From Platerodrilus igneus (Eukaryota; Arthropoda; Insecta; Coleoptera; Lycidae), in the NCBI GenBank assembly GCA_036346225.1, contig JARFIW010000999.1:5687001-5751000 (forward strand): DNA of 64,000 bases, given 5' to 3'. The notes under the pieces were generated by a model. It did not search any database. It was not told the DNA's origin and saw nothing but the letters and a program-made list of their open reading frames with translations. The position numbers were made by a program, and so were the translations under genes. Positions 21,752 through 36,700 of this stretch are shown in pieces. Within the stretch, counting starts at the first letter, position 1, and every line of letters starts with the position of its first letter.

Positions 21752-24700
21752 GTAAGTATATTTATTATTTGTCTCTTAAGAGAATGTTGGATCTTTGGGT
21801 AATTTTGAGACTAAATTTACTACAACTTATGATTATTTATAAATTATGAAGTAACGGGTAAATTATGTCTCATTATGGTTGAACAGAATATATTTAGTAG
21901 AGGATACCAGTAAATAGTTTTGCTGAATTACATATTGAACATTCATTTAATAATGTTTAACTTTTTGACACTACTTTTTTTACTTAAAGCACTTGTTCAT
22001 TATAAATACGAAGTAACTAAAGTATTTTCAGAAAATTTTGGGTAAGATTGTGTATTCACGTGGAAATAGCAAAGATTGGGAGATACTGTATAATGTAAGT
22101 TTATCTTCAAAACAAAAGTTTCAGCAATTATTGATAATATTAAATTTAGACAATTTATCACACTTTGTTTCTTCATGAGTTATGTGGACCATACAGAGGA
22201 TCATCTCTATTACTGAGAGAGTTGGATTTAAGCATTACAACAGAGTTGTATGACTTGCAATCAAACATTCATAGGGCATTAGATTTCAGCATCAAGAGTA
22301 AAAGGAGTAGACCAGCTATTAAATTTGGACTAGATGCGGAATTGGATGCAAGTAAGTGATTTTGAATAGCATTTAATTTACATTTCTTTGAACTCATAGA
22401 AGGGGAATTTAATAATCAGAATTTCTTTTGATGACAACCTGCTAAATTAAAAAAAAACGATACTGAAAATAACTTGTATTTGGAAGAATAATGGCAGATG
22501 CCGGCTACAAGATAACTCGAATTTTAACCATACGAGAGAGCTCACAAGAAATAATAAGAATTAAATGTTGGGGCAAGTAGAGTAAGATCAGTAAACAATG
22601 TGTCAAACAGATATAAAAAGATCGATGTAGGGCATGTATAGGAAACTCAAAAGATCGAGCTAATATAAAATATGGAAAATATGTTTATTCTAAACTTGCA
22701 AAGTAAAAACTAATCCTATGAAATATAAAGGCAAAAAATACTTCAAAGTTTATTCATGATGTTTTTAAAACAATATTGTACACACAATGCGGGCTTTTAT
22801 CACACACAGGACAAACTTAGCGAGTTTTCCTGCGAATTTTGTTTCTTGTACAAATGCAACAAGGTTTTGTAGACCGTTTTTTTTGTGTCGATGGAATGCA
22901 TCTAAATAGTGAAGTTTAGCAATGGGTTCCATCATTGTAGAATTTATTCTTTTGTGGGAGTATGCAACAAACAAACCATACTCCTAACTAACTGACCAAT
23001 AAGCACGCATGATGTAAATAAATAACATGCATGCATAAAACATCTCTCAAACAGTAATAAACTTGTCAGGCACACCTTAGATTACATAATATAACCATCC
23101 AAACGTAAATACAAAGAAATCTGAGATATAAAAAGAGCTCCAAATGCTAGAGCAAATTATACTACATTTGATTTTCAATTCTCTGTCCAGAGGTACTACA
23201 TTCGCCAGGAAGTGAGTTTTTTTTACCTGGAACATTTGGAATTTTGCCAAATCATAGCTGTTCAAAGCAAGGTAAGGATCTTTAACATGCGTGACAACAC
23301 TCACACATGGGACCTTCATTTTACCTATCATCCGAACAAGGGCGTATTTTTGAATAAATTTTCGTCTAACATATTTCAAGTGGACCGTGTCAGGATTCAA
23401 ACCCAAGACCTTGGGCATAGCAGTTACACACATACCAACTACGCCACGGAGCTGCCTATCAGCAAATTACATTACATGTGATTTTCCAATGCTCCACCCG
23501 AAGGTACTACATTGGCCAGGAGGCGAGTTTTTTTTTTTTTACCTGGAAAATTTGGAATTTTGCCGAACCCTTGCTGTTCCAAGCAAGGTAGGGATCTTTA
23601 ACGTGCGTGACAACACTCACACACGGGACCTCCATTTTACCTCTCATCCGAACGAGGGTGTATTTTTGTGAAAAATGCTTGCCTAACATTTTTCAAGCGG
23701 ACCGTGTCGGGATACGAACCCGGGACCTTGAGCGTAGTAGTCACACACATACCACTACGCCACGGAGCCGCCTCAGCAAATTACATCTTAATTATTCTCT
23801 TTTGAAGGTAGTCACCAAACTTCTTGAAGAGAATTTAAGAAAGTGCAAAATGCAAGTCATCAAACTTCTTGTGCACTACGGGTTTTCCTTCAGATTATCT
23901 CGTTCTGACCACCAAATCTAACTGGATAAAATGAAGTAAATCCTAATAACCACACTATGGATGCAGGAGTCCGCCATAAAACAGCTTGAATCCACTCTAC
24001 CTCATTAGCCATCAGAGCCACCTCCTAGAGCATGTGACGCCAACATGCACGTCAGAATTGGGGACATTCAGCCACTTGCTTGCTCTAATTTTTTTCAAAT
24101 TTTTAAATTTAAGTGCGACCTTCATAATTACGATGTTGTGATCAGTGTCTACATCTGCTTCTGGGTAGCTTCTACAGTGTTTTACTTGATTCATAAACCG
24201 TTGTCTAACACGAATGTAATCTATTTGATATCTTCCTATATCTCCTGGCATCCCCCACGTATATTGTCTTCTAGCATGATGTTGAAATAATGTGTTTGTG
24301 ATGATTAAATTGTTCTTGTCACAAAATTCTACCAGCCTATTGCCTGTCGTTTCTCGTGCCTAAACCAAATAAACCTACTACCGCTCCTTCCTTAATCTCA
24401 CCTACCACTGCATTAAAATTCCCCGTAATTATTCAATTTTCATGTCCTTTTATGTGTCTTAATATGTCTTCGATATCTTTGTAGATCGTTTTTACTTATT
24501 CGTCACTGTAGCTAGGGGTGGGCATGTATACTTGTATTATTACTGTGTTTACCAGTTTAGATTCTAATCTAAGCACGAGTACTCTTTCGTTCTTTTGTAA
24601 GTAATTTTCTACACAGTATCCTATCTTTTTCCGCATAACTATTCCCACACCCAAATTTCCTTCCCTTGCTCCTGTATGAATTACCCTGAAGTCTCCACTA

Positions 24701-27700
24701 CAAAAATCCCTCGCCTCTGGCCACCAAACTTCGCTGATCCCTACTATGTCTAGTGATAACCTATTCATTTCGACTTTTAGGTTCTCTAGCTTACCTACTT
24801 GCTTCATACTTCTAACATTCCACGCTCCGACTCGCAAAATGTTCCCAATTTTTATTCCTAACTTTTCGATCGCATCCTCCGAAGTAGTCCCCTCCCGGAG
24901 ATCCGAATGGGGGACTATTTTAACTCCGGAATCTTTTACCACAGAGAATGCCACCATTTTATTATAATTTAGGTATGCTGTGTATTTGGGAGGTAATGTG
25001 TTGGTTTCCCGTTGCCTTCCACATCGCGGTAGTGTGTCTTAGACTGCCATACCGACCCCTATGGTCTCTGCCAATCTAAGTACCGAAAGAGCCACTGCCC
25101 TCTTTCGGGGACCTGTCTTAGTCTGGTTCCTCACTAACGACCCTACTACTATGGTTGGACCTGTAGTTTGGCTCTTTAGCTCATTAGAACACGCAAGCCA
25201 TTTCACCTGTTCTAGTAATTTAGAACTTCGGCAAGGTGCAGGTCCATTCGAAATGGACTGTTCACATCACAAAGATAATATTAAAGTTTGGCTTTTGTTC
25301 AATTTCATAATATTAAGTTTAAAAATTTTTCATAAAATTTATATTGGAATTACAGAAGAATTAAAGAAACAAGATATTGCTAAGAATGTTACTACAGCCG
25401 CACAGTTTGCTGTTAATCTCTTACCAAACTTTTTAAATGAATGCTCAGTAGTTCATATTCCTGAAATGGGTCATTTAGTTGCTATTAGAGAATGGGCTCC
25501 AGGTTGTGATCGCTTTGAATTGCAAGAACATGGTTTTCAGTTCATGGTAATTTTATGTAGTTACATTTTATTTTATTAAATTTGTTTTCTTGTAGTTTGA
25601 AGTAAATGGGTTACTGCATTATAAGAATGCCATGTGTGTAGGTAAGTTATTATTGCAATATTCTAGGCCTTGATATGATAATAATATATAGCACTTGGGA
25701 TAGATCTACTAGTTACAAATTTACACGTGAGAAACTTTTTATTATTAATGTCGCACCATGTAATAAAACACCTTTCAATGCCTTTTGCTATTTATGTATA
25801 TTATTCAGGTATCTATTGCAGCAGTTCTTATTTTTTTTTGTAAGGGCATTCTTATCAGCACAGTTACCCTTAAAGCAGTTTGAATACTTAGGAAAAGAAG
25901 AAAAAACAATGCAAATTAAATGCAATGAATGAAACTGTTTTGGATGAATTTTTCATTACTATCTGTATGTTTATCATGGGAAGTTTAGTTATATTATCCT
26001 TGATTCAGAGAGTTTTGTTCCTTTATATGTTGTTGATGTAAGCATATGTTGAGAATACAGTTTCACAGAGATATTAAAGTGAAACGCACAAGTTTTTTCA
26101 CTACAGCCTTGCCAACAACTTTATTTGCTGAATACACCTGCATCCAGAACTCTTCTTGGTTTCTTTAGTGGTATTACTGTTTTAAACTGCTGTTTTCACT
26201 GATCTAAGTAGATTTTGAAAATGTTAATTCATCAGTCCTGTACGTTTATGTTTTGGGTCGCAGAAAGCAGGTTAGATAGATAGATAGATTTATTGTGGAA
26301 TAATATATACAAGATATTTAGCCATGTCATACAAAATGCTATATATTATTATGGCACTCTTTAGGTAGTCATCAATGCTGTATGGTGCAAGGCCCGTAAG
26401 GTACACTTTCATTTTGTTGACCAGTTCCCCAATGGTTTTCTGTTGTAAATATTGATTTGGGGTTTTATTGTAAATCTTTAGGTCCAGTAATTTACTCCAC
26501 TTTTACTTTCGTTCATGCAGCACCATGGTACTACTAGTTTAAAGTTGTTTCGTGTGTTGTATGTCTTGGCGTGTCAATGGATGCTTTTGTAGTGTTACAA
26601 CATATTTGATTTACTGAAGAACATATATTGCCGGCAATGTTAATATTTCTAGCTCTCGGAATAGTGGTTTACAGTGAGTGGTTATTGGTACATTAGTAAG
26701 TAATCTGATAGCTCTTTTTTGTAGAATGAATGCACGCTTAGCATGTGATGAGGCGTCCCATAATATAGTCCCCTAATTCATTTGGCTGTGTATGAGTGCA
26801 TAATAAGCGGATTTAGCTGCTGATTGTGTGCTTATGTTCATTAATATTCTTATTGCATATAGTAATCGGGCTATTACACATTTTGTGTAGGTGCATTTTC
26901 CAGTTCAATTTAGAATCTATTGTGAAACCTAAAAATTTTATACTTTCAGTGTCATTATGATGATTTACGTGATGTGCGAAAATGTGTATGTTGGTTTTTT
27001 CTGTATTGACTTTAAGTTTATTTGTATTAAACCAGTCCGTTGCTGATATAAGTCCGCAGTTTAGATCAGCCATGATTTGTTTGTAGCGTTCACCTGTTAC
27101 CAGGATAGTTGCATCGTCTGCATATAAGCATGTATCTAAGCCTATGTTCTGCGGTAGGTCATCAATAAATAGGAGGAATAGTAGTGCTCCAAGTATGAAT
27201 CTTTGAGGGACTCCAGTCTGGACCTTTTAGATTTCTGATTGTCCTTGAGCAGTATCAGTAAACCTTCATAGATGTGCTCTAGTGTTTCTACTGTTGCACT
27301 AATAGTGGATCTTTTTGATCTGAATCAAATTGGTGGTCAGATAGTAAGTTGAATTTGTTTAGGAAATTCATCATTCTTATGTATATGAATTTCTCCAATA
27401 TTTTGGACAGTACGGTTCATCATCTAGCTGTAGATATAATCAAAGTCAATGTTGGGTAAATAATCAACTAGGCTTCTTTCCAAATTTTGCAAGTGGACAA
27501 TAACAATTTCGATGAAGTTGATGCGAAGGATGATCTCTTTTTAAATTTATTTATACTTTACATTTCCAACAGAATATAATCCTCAATTACAGGAAACATT
27601 CTACAGAGATATAACATAATATATTCTAGTTTATCATTTTAATCGTGTTCAAAATCTTCTTTAATGGATCAATATTTATGTCACACTGACTAGTTTGAGC

Positions 27701-30700
27701 ACATTACGTAGATGGGCGATTTTCGCATCATGTTAGTTCTGGCGGTTGGTATAAAAAGTAGGCTTGATTTAGTACGCAGAATTTTAAAATTTAAGATAGG
27801 AAATTTGTTTTGATTCCACTCTTGCAGTCGAAGAAAGTTGGAGATGTTTTGGCTCTCAAAATATCTATACATGCATGAAAACTATATATTTTTTTCTGTG
27901 ACGGGAAAAAATTTGACATTTAATGTTACTTGACAGGTAACAAAATGTCACTTTTTATGAATTTACTTTTTTTCCCGGTGAAAAAATGAGTACTTTTTTC
28001 CCGGGTAAGTGCAAATAAGTAACCACTTGCAGAATTAAATTAGCAGATATTTGATGACTTTAAAGGTTTCCTTAGCAACGCAAGTCTAACTATCCCTACT
28101 ATCCCTACTTGTTTGAAACTTCAAATTTGACTTTGATTGATTTTCTGACTTTAATATATTGTAATATTTTTTTCAATATTAAATCATCGTTTTGCCTGTC
28201 ACAGAAAAAAATAGTGTATTATACACGGGTAAAAATTTAAGATTTTAACTCTCGGTGTTTTGTCTCCCTTAACACATTCACTGCCCCGCAAAAAAGAGCC
28301 CGTTGCCCAAGTGCCACCATAATTAAAAAAAAAGTGTAGCGGACGTTTGATTTGGGTTGCATTAGACCCTAGACTGAATATCTGTAATTTTTTTTTCAAA
28401 AAAAGCAAAATGCACTAGGTGCGTTGAGGGCACAGAACAATGAACACACGTGTGTTGTTCCAAAACTGATTATATTATCATTATTTTTTATTCTATTATG
28501 TTGTATATAAAACACAAAGCCCTTGTGAACAAGTTAATTATTAACACGTTAAGCGCCATAGGCATAATAGCATATTTTCTTGTTGAACCAAAACTTTTTT
28601 TAAAATTTTTACATACTAGTGGCCTTTTTTAATTTTTTTATAGTACACAATGTGGGTGTAGACAACTAAACACTTGATTTTCAGTAAAAAAAATTAGCGG
28701 TCCCTATGGACCGCCATGGCCTGTAAAAACAATAGTATTGGTGTAACACAAACTTGTCGATGCACGTGCGCAGGTGAGTAGTGCCGAGCGGTACGTGTCG
28801 CACGTCTAGTAATAAATTGTGTATGCACTATTATAACACATTGAAAATTAAAGCAGCTAGTGTATTAGTTTACTTTTATCTGATTATTATTCATATTTTA
28901 TCACAACAGAATGGCTAAGCGAGTTAATGATCGCACTAAACGGATAATGATGATGGAGGTATGTGTTTTTTATTTATTGTGCTATTTATTCTATGGTTAG
29001 TAAATATGATTATTATTCTTATAGATTTGACGGATATTGATGATGATGAAAATATTTATTCATCAGACTCTGTGGATGATCCAAACTATATTCCAGATAA
29101 CTCCGATTCTGAGCCTGCAAGTGAATCTGAGGTGCAAATGCATGAAAATGAAAATAATGAGACTGCAAATGAAACAGCTAGTATCGGCTCAAACCTTAAA
29201 GAGGAAAGTGACACAGAGTCTGATAAATCTGACACTTCTACCAACAGACAAACAGGATGGAATAGTCCAACAGGTAAGCACCTAAAGTTTGAAAAGTAAT
29301 ATCTCAAAGCGGAGGGTATAAGTTCAGAGTTTGCTACTGCTTTAGTCAATGAAAGTCCATATACTTATTTTTCTACATTCTCGACAAGGAAATAATTGAA
29401 CTCATGGTTGAAGAAACTAACCTATATGCAACTCAGATTATTACGTCTGCAGAAGATGTATCAGGTAGTTCAAGGTTACATCAATGGACACCTACAACTA
29501 CTCAAGAAATGATAAGATTCTTGGGGCTTATTGGATACATGGGATTAGTGAGGATGCCAACCATACGTCATTACTGGAGTCGAAAAAAACTATACCAAAA
29601 TCACATCTCTAGTGTAATGAGTAGAAATCGTTTTGAACTACTTCTCAAAGTTTGGCATTTTAGTGACAATTTGGAATGTTCACCAGGAGATCGACTCTTC
29701 AAAATCCATCCACTAGTCAAGATGCTAGTAAATAAATTTCAGCATGTTTTCACTCCAGGGAAAACTTTTTCCATCCATGAATTGGTTGTTCCTTTTAGGG
29801 GTTGCTTGGTATTCAAGCAATATCTCCCCCTAAAGACACACAGATATGGAATCAAAATTTTTAAACTTTGTAGTGGAGATGGATACACTTGGAATATCAA
29901 AAGTTATTGTGGAAAGGAACTGGATGCAGGGGCTAGTGTACCAACTAATGTTGTGATGTATCTTTCCGAGAAGTTATTAGATAAAGGTCATGGTGTCATA
30001 ACTGATAATTACTATTCCAGTTTAGATCTAGCAAATATGTTACTGGATCGCAAGATACATCTACTTGGAACTATAAGAACAAACAGAAAAAGAATCCCGA
30101 AAGAGGTAACTCAGGAAAATAAAATGTGGAAAAATTACAGCTAAAGAGAACGAAAAAGGAATTTGCATTATGAAGTGGAAAGATAAGACAGACGTATTGC
30201 TACTGTCAACCATGCACACCGATGCTATGATGGAAGTGCCAATTCGAGAAGGACAAGACAAACAAAGTACAAACCTAAAGCTGTATTAGATTACAATAAA
30301 GACAAAAGTGCTATAGATCTTTCAGATCAAATGGCCTCTTATAACACAGCCCTAAGGAAATCTATAAAATGGCACTACAAAGTGGCAATCGAAATACTGT
30401 TTGGTACTAGTATGGTAAATGCACATTATCTATATAAAAAAATACAAAACTCAAAAATGACAATTACTGAATTTCGTGAACAAGTGTCTGAACATATGTG
30501 GTTTTATGAAGAGACTGATACACACGAAGTCAATGAAAATAACACGGATGCAAACGAATCACGAAAATCAAAAAGAAATTCTCAACATCAGATAAGCAGA
30601 AAGGAAAGTCCTGTGCACAAAATGCGCAAGTATTGTGTTGGTTGTTATGAGAAGAAGGTACTGGGTGAGATCTCTAAAAACAACGTGAGGAAGGTAAACA

Positions 30701-33700
30701 CGTTCTGCAAGGATTGTTCTGAACTGCCACATTATTGCATAGAATGTTTTAATAAAAGTCATAAATGAACCAGGTAGAAATAACTTTATGTTTATTATAT
30801 ATGTTTTTTAGTTTCTTTTGAATGAATAAATGAAAATATAACAATTATTACACTTATTCAACACCTGACAGTAAAATAATCAAATTGTTGTTGAACATCA
30901 TGTCCCGTATAACCTGGGGGGCCTGGTGGTCCCTTCTAATTAGTGATATTCATTCTTAAAATAAAAATTTGACAAACTCTCATATCTAGTATAACCTGGG
31001 AGGCCTGATGGTCCCTTCTAACTAGTAAGACCCATTAACGCGGCAGTCCCGTGGCCGGGCACACTGAAAATGTATAATTTGCATCAGCGGTCCTTGCGGA
31101 CTGCTCTGGCCCGTTGGTCAATCTGAGTGGCGGAGCGAAGGGACCTATATGGCGCTTAACGTGTTAAACATACTTCAAAATCAAACAAAATTCTAAGTAA
31201 AATATAATTAAAAACAAAAAGTTATATAAAAGTTTAAAAAAACAAGATCTAAAACACTTAAAAAAGTTTATACTAATTGGTTTGTGTGAAACAATTTAAA
31301 ACAAGGCGTGAGGCAAAATCCAGGCGTATCGAGGTACTAGGGCAATAAAAAATTGAATCTTTACGTTATTTTTTACTGGTCCAACAAACTCGACATCTTT
31401 TTTTTTATTTTCCATCTTCTCCTTTGGGACAATATTCTATAAAATGCTGCTCATTATTTGGCAGTGGACTCTGCTGTATTTCCGAAGCTGGTGTTCCAAG
31501 AAGTTTTCGAATCACTTGTATTCTAAAATTGTAGTAATCAATGCGACTTCCGACTCCTTTTTATACAAATAGAAAGAGTTTAGCAGCATCATTTGGAGAA
31601 CATGAATGGCAATTTTTTTGTTCCATGTGAGGGTTTTGTGTTTGCAAGAATAATATGACATCATTTGGTCGCAGTGGTCAACACCTGACATATATTTGTT
31701 ATGCTCATTTATTAGTTGTGGTTTCATATTCTCCTGACCACGCTGAGTAATAACGTTTTCCAACTTTCCAGTAAATTCGCTGGAAATTGCCAGTATTTCC
31801 TTGCGATCTTTCCACTTGATTACACAGATACCATCAGTACTAAACTCCATCACCAGCTCTTCTTCTTTTAATTTTTTTGAGACCACACTGGACGGGTTCT
31901 CTTTTCTATTTGATCTCAAAGTCCCTATAATATGTTTTCTCATTTAACAAGTTTCTTGCTAGTTTTACACTGCTGTAACAGTTATTCATATAAATGGAAT
32001 GCCCAGCACCAAGATTGTTTTGCAGGAGAGATAAAACAACTTTTTCTGTGTGTTAAGGACCAGACAACTTGGGATCAGAGGCTCCAGAGTAAACAATTAT
32101 TTTTCATGATAATCCATTAGGCTCACATAAAACATATAGTTTAATCCCAAACTTGTGCCTTTTCCCATTTATGTATTGTCGGAATTTCAACCTTCCACGC
32201 TATAACATCATAGATTCGTCTATGAATAGCTCTCTAGTTGGATAATAAATATCTATTATTCTTTCATTGAAAAAATTTATAAGGGGAAGTATTTTTCCAT
32301 TTTGTGTGCACGTTTTCTTCATCTTCAAAATGTAGTGCTCTCAAAATCAGCAAAAAACGATTGCGACTCATAAATGACCGAAATATTGATAACCTATATA
32401 AATAATCTTTTTTCCAATAATCATTTAATCGATTAGTACGAATAGTTCCCATATGAAACAACAACCCAAAGAAAATTTTTATTTCAGCAACAGTTACATC
32501 TTTTCATCTAGTGATTCTAGATGCAACTTCTTCACTTTTGGAAAGCAACTCTATTGCGCGTGAGTTAGCTTTTTTGCAGTGGAAATCAAAAAAGTCATCT
32601 GTTGCAATTATATAAAAATAATCGATTGGTTCTGTTCCACCAACGTTAACACGAATACCTGGGACACCAGTAAACGGAAAGTTTTTTGTTGGAACTTCAG
32701 TGGATGACTACTGGCTAACAGCAGAAGGAATTGCACGACATGGTAAAACTGAAAGTGTTTGAGAAGTCTTCTCCTCATCAGAATCACCATCATACTCAGG
32801 ATCGTCGTCATCACTGTCGTTTACGAATGGATCTATTTCCACATCATCTTCTAAATATTCTAGAAGCTCGGCATCTTTTTAGGAGGATCAACCTCTTTAG
32901 AAGGCTCAGGTCTTGAATCCATATCTACCTGTAACAAAAGGAAATATAAGTGAATACTGCATGGCCAAATACATATAGTGCGGTCATAATGTGTGGTTAA
33001 ATCTAAATTACATTTATATAAGATCTACATTATTATTATAATACCATTATTAGCATAAAAAAATTATAATATAATACTTACCACTACAAAATGTGAAACA
33101 CACATATGTATTTCAAACAATCACGTGTAAAAGTACGTAATTTCTAATTTGACTTAAACCAACTATTACTTCACAAAGAATAGACACTACAGGCATGCCC
33201 TAGTGTTTTAGGATATCGTTCCAGCCATGACCCACTCTACAATGTACCGCAGAATTTCAAGCTGTAGCAAACGCGTCTGGTGCGGTGGGGGCATGTCAGG
33301 TAGCACAAGATGAACGCACCATATGCGTTGTGTGCAGTGAATGTGGTAACTTCGTGTTGGGAGACAAACGCACCTCGAGCTAAAATCTAGTGCTTTTTTT
33401 CGCTTGTATAATAAATAACTATTTTTCTGCAGGACTTTTATTTTCTTTAATTATGCTCATCCCTTACTTTGAGGAGTAGTGGTGGTTTCCTTAAGTTTTT
33501 TAAATACATCGGAAGGTATCCCAATTAAAGTAGTCAATTGACATCTTTTGAATGTTATTATTATTATTATTATTGCTTTATTATCCAACAGAATAAATCC
33601 AATTACAGGATAAAATTAACGTAGAAAGAAAATAAGGAAATACAAATTTACATATACATAGACAACTTTTATAATAGAGTACGTTAGTAAAAGTAATGAT

Positions 33701-36700
33701 CTAAACTAAGGCAATCCGTCAAGTGAAAAGTGCGTATAAGTATAAGCCAAAAATTCTGAGAACGACATAGCAAAAATGTCGTAATTATTAAACAACTTGT
33801 TAAATGTTTGTGATATAACATATATTGGAGAATTGGATAATAGATTAGTGTTTGATATTTTATTATAGAATGTTATACTTGTACGTGTATTAACAGACGG
33901 AACATTAAAATTTAACTTTGCTAAAATGTATGGTGCATCAATAAATCCTTGAATAATTTTATACAGAAACAACTGACCATTAATTCGGCGCCGTACATCA
34001 AGCTGTAGAACGTTATATTTGGATAGTAACAAAGTCTGACTTATACCTTGGCATGGGTACGTATGGGTCTCAACAAACGCAAGAAATTTAAAATATTTAC
34101 GTTGCACTTTTTCTAATAAAGCTATATAAACTTTATAGTGAGGTTTCCAAATAAGAGCGCAGTATTCTAATTTTGACCGCACTAAAGTTAAATACAACGT
34201 TCTCAGTACACCAATGTTGGTAAACATCTTACAGTTACGAATTATAAAGCCACAAAGTTTGAATGCATCAGATGCGGACGATATGATGTGTTCCGAAAAT
34301 GATAGTTTCGAATCAAATAGCACTCCAAGATCCTTAACACTCGTAACACGTGTCAAAATAACACTGTTAAGAGTATAGTTAAATATAATTGGTTGATGTT
34401 TACGAGTAAAGGAAATAATTTTACATTTACTTGTGTTAAGTTGCAAGTAGTTAGTGTTGCACCAGTTCCGAAGTTTATTGAGTTGTAATTGAAGCTTATA
34501 GCAATCGTCAACATGTAAAATATTGGCATACAGTTTTAGATCGTCAGCAAATAGTAATAGATGGCAGTCTAAATGATCAACGGCTCAAATTAGATCCTTG
34601 TGGTACACCTGAATCGGCAACAAAGTAATCTGAGTTATATCCGTTGTAAAAAACGTATTGCATTCGGTTATGCAAGTAAGAGGTAAAAAATTGAATTAAA
34701 TTCGTAGAAAAAGCGAAGCTCTCAAGTTTTTGTATAATAATTTTGTGGAGAATTCGATCGAACGCCTTGACAAAATCCGTGTAAATAACATCTACTTGAC
34801 CTCTATCATCTAAAACTTCGGACACATCCTGTGTTAAGCAAGTAAGATTTGTCAATGTAGATCTGTTCTCCATGAATCGATGCTGAGCGACAGAAATATA
34901 GTTTTTTACTAATGGATAAATACGTTGATACAAAATAATCTCGAACAATTTGGCAAAATTACATAGGATGCTAATTGGTCTGTAATTTGATATTGTAGTT
35001 GCATTACCACCCTTAAGAATAGGACATATTTTGCCTATTTTCCATTCATCCGGAAAAGTACAAGTAGTAAGTGATAAATTAAATAGGTACAACAGGGGCT
35101 TCGCAAACACCATTTTACAGTCACGTATAAGAAACGAAGGAATTTGATCTGGCCCGGAGGTAGATTTATTTTTAAGCTTTTCAATGGACTTCACAACTTC
35201 CTCTAACGTTAAAGAATTGATAGTAATTTGTGAATTGCTAACAGTGGGAATATTCACATGTTGAGGATCTAACAAGTCAGCTTTGACATATGCACTGCTA
35301 AAATATTCCTTGAAGGCATTCATTATATTTTCCGGAGTTTTATACTCGATATTATTATTAGTAAGTGATCCAGGTATACGCGTAGCACCTTGTTTAGAAC
35401 GAACATATTTCCAGATTTGTTTAGGATCAATACCAACTGAATCTTGGATGTTTTTTAGATAAATAGTGTAGGCTTGTGATATTGCTGTTTTGCAAGTAGA
35501 GCGAAGTGCTTTAAAACGTTGACGGTCGTCTGGACGGTTATACTTATTGCATAAGTTTAAATACTTACTCTTTAGTTTAATAGTGCTGATTATTTCCGGT
35601 GTGAACCACACAGGATATTTCCTTTTTTGTGTGTTACCATACCTTGGTACAAAACGACCGACAATATCCCGTAGGACCTCATAGAAGTAGGCGCAGGCCT
35701 TGTGTATATAATTGAGTAGGTAGAGATTAGTCCAATCAATGGCATAAAGATGATTGTATAGGCCTAAATAGTCAGCTTTCTTGTAATTATAGCTCTTAGT
35801 CCCCTTATTGGTTTTAAAATGGTTAATATAAGAATGTTTGTAGTAAAGGAATATATTTAATGAGGGATGGTGGCCGTCTTCATTAAGCAATGGTAATTCA
35901 TCGCGTTCAACAGTACAGTTAAGGTCACTTACCACCAGGTCAAGTAGTCTACGGTTATTGTTAGTAATTTCATTAAATTGAGAATACCCACACAAATCAA
36001 AAAAGCTTTTAAGCAAATTATAATAGGCATCACTAGTATCAGCAGAAATATAGTTTGTGCAATTAAAATCACCCACAATTAATACCTTCGCACTACTTAA
36101 ACAAAACCTTTCCTCAAATAGTTCCAAAAAATGTTTCAACTGCCACATAATGAGTGGTAGGTGGTATATAAATTACAAAAATATACAGGACATCGCTACC
36201 AATTAAACATTTACAGCCAGTAATATCAATGTTGGTTATCTTATTGGTAATGTCTGATAGATCAAGAGCAGAACAGAAGATTTTATTTTTAACAGCAAGT
36301 AGTACTCCACCTCCCCACTTTAAGCCGATAGTTGCATATTGTCTGTCACATCTAAAAACGGTGTAAGTATCTGGAAACAGTTCACAATTGTTTATAGAAT
36401 CAAGCAATGCTGTTTCCGTAATACCAATTACATCATAATGGCTAGCACATATTGAAGTATAGAATTGACTTACTTTAGTTCTCAAACCACGAACGTTCTG
36501 ATAATAACAGTACAAGGAATTTAGTTTTAAGTTTTGATAAGAAGTATCTGTTAAGTTAGTACGGTCTAAATTATACTTATTATTGCAGTTGGTAATGGAG
36601 AATTTTTGTTGGCAACTACTTAGTTTTTTGTAACAATCTTAGGAACGTTCTTTATGTATTTTATGGTTAGGTTTACCTCACCATTCTTGATTCTGTTATT

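Larger units (their letters stand above)
28269..33349 (-). mobile_element. Outer piggyBac-like element, interrupted by a second piggyBac
   Basis: The left end TTAACACATTCACTGC (28269) and right end GCAGTGAATGTGGTAA (ending 33349) form a 16-bp inverted repeat with one difference; the right TTAA has become GTAA. Removing the inner element (28541-31167) leaves about 2.45 kb, the standard size of a piggyBac. The transposase is on the - strand (31270-32930). The inner element lies downstream of its stop codon, near the transcript's 3' end. Confidence 0.85.

Noticed and set aside
25675..25932. 85-residue open frame in the MSH5 intron
   Set aside because: Low-complexity, Phe/Leu/Lys-rich translation with no family motif; lies within an intron whose flanking exons join in frame.
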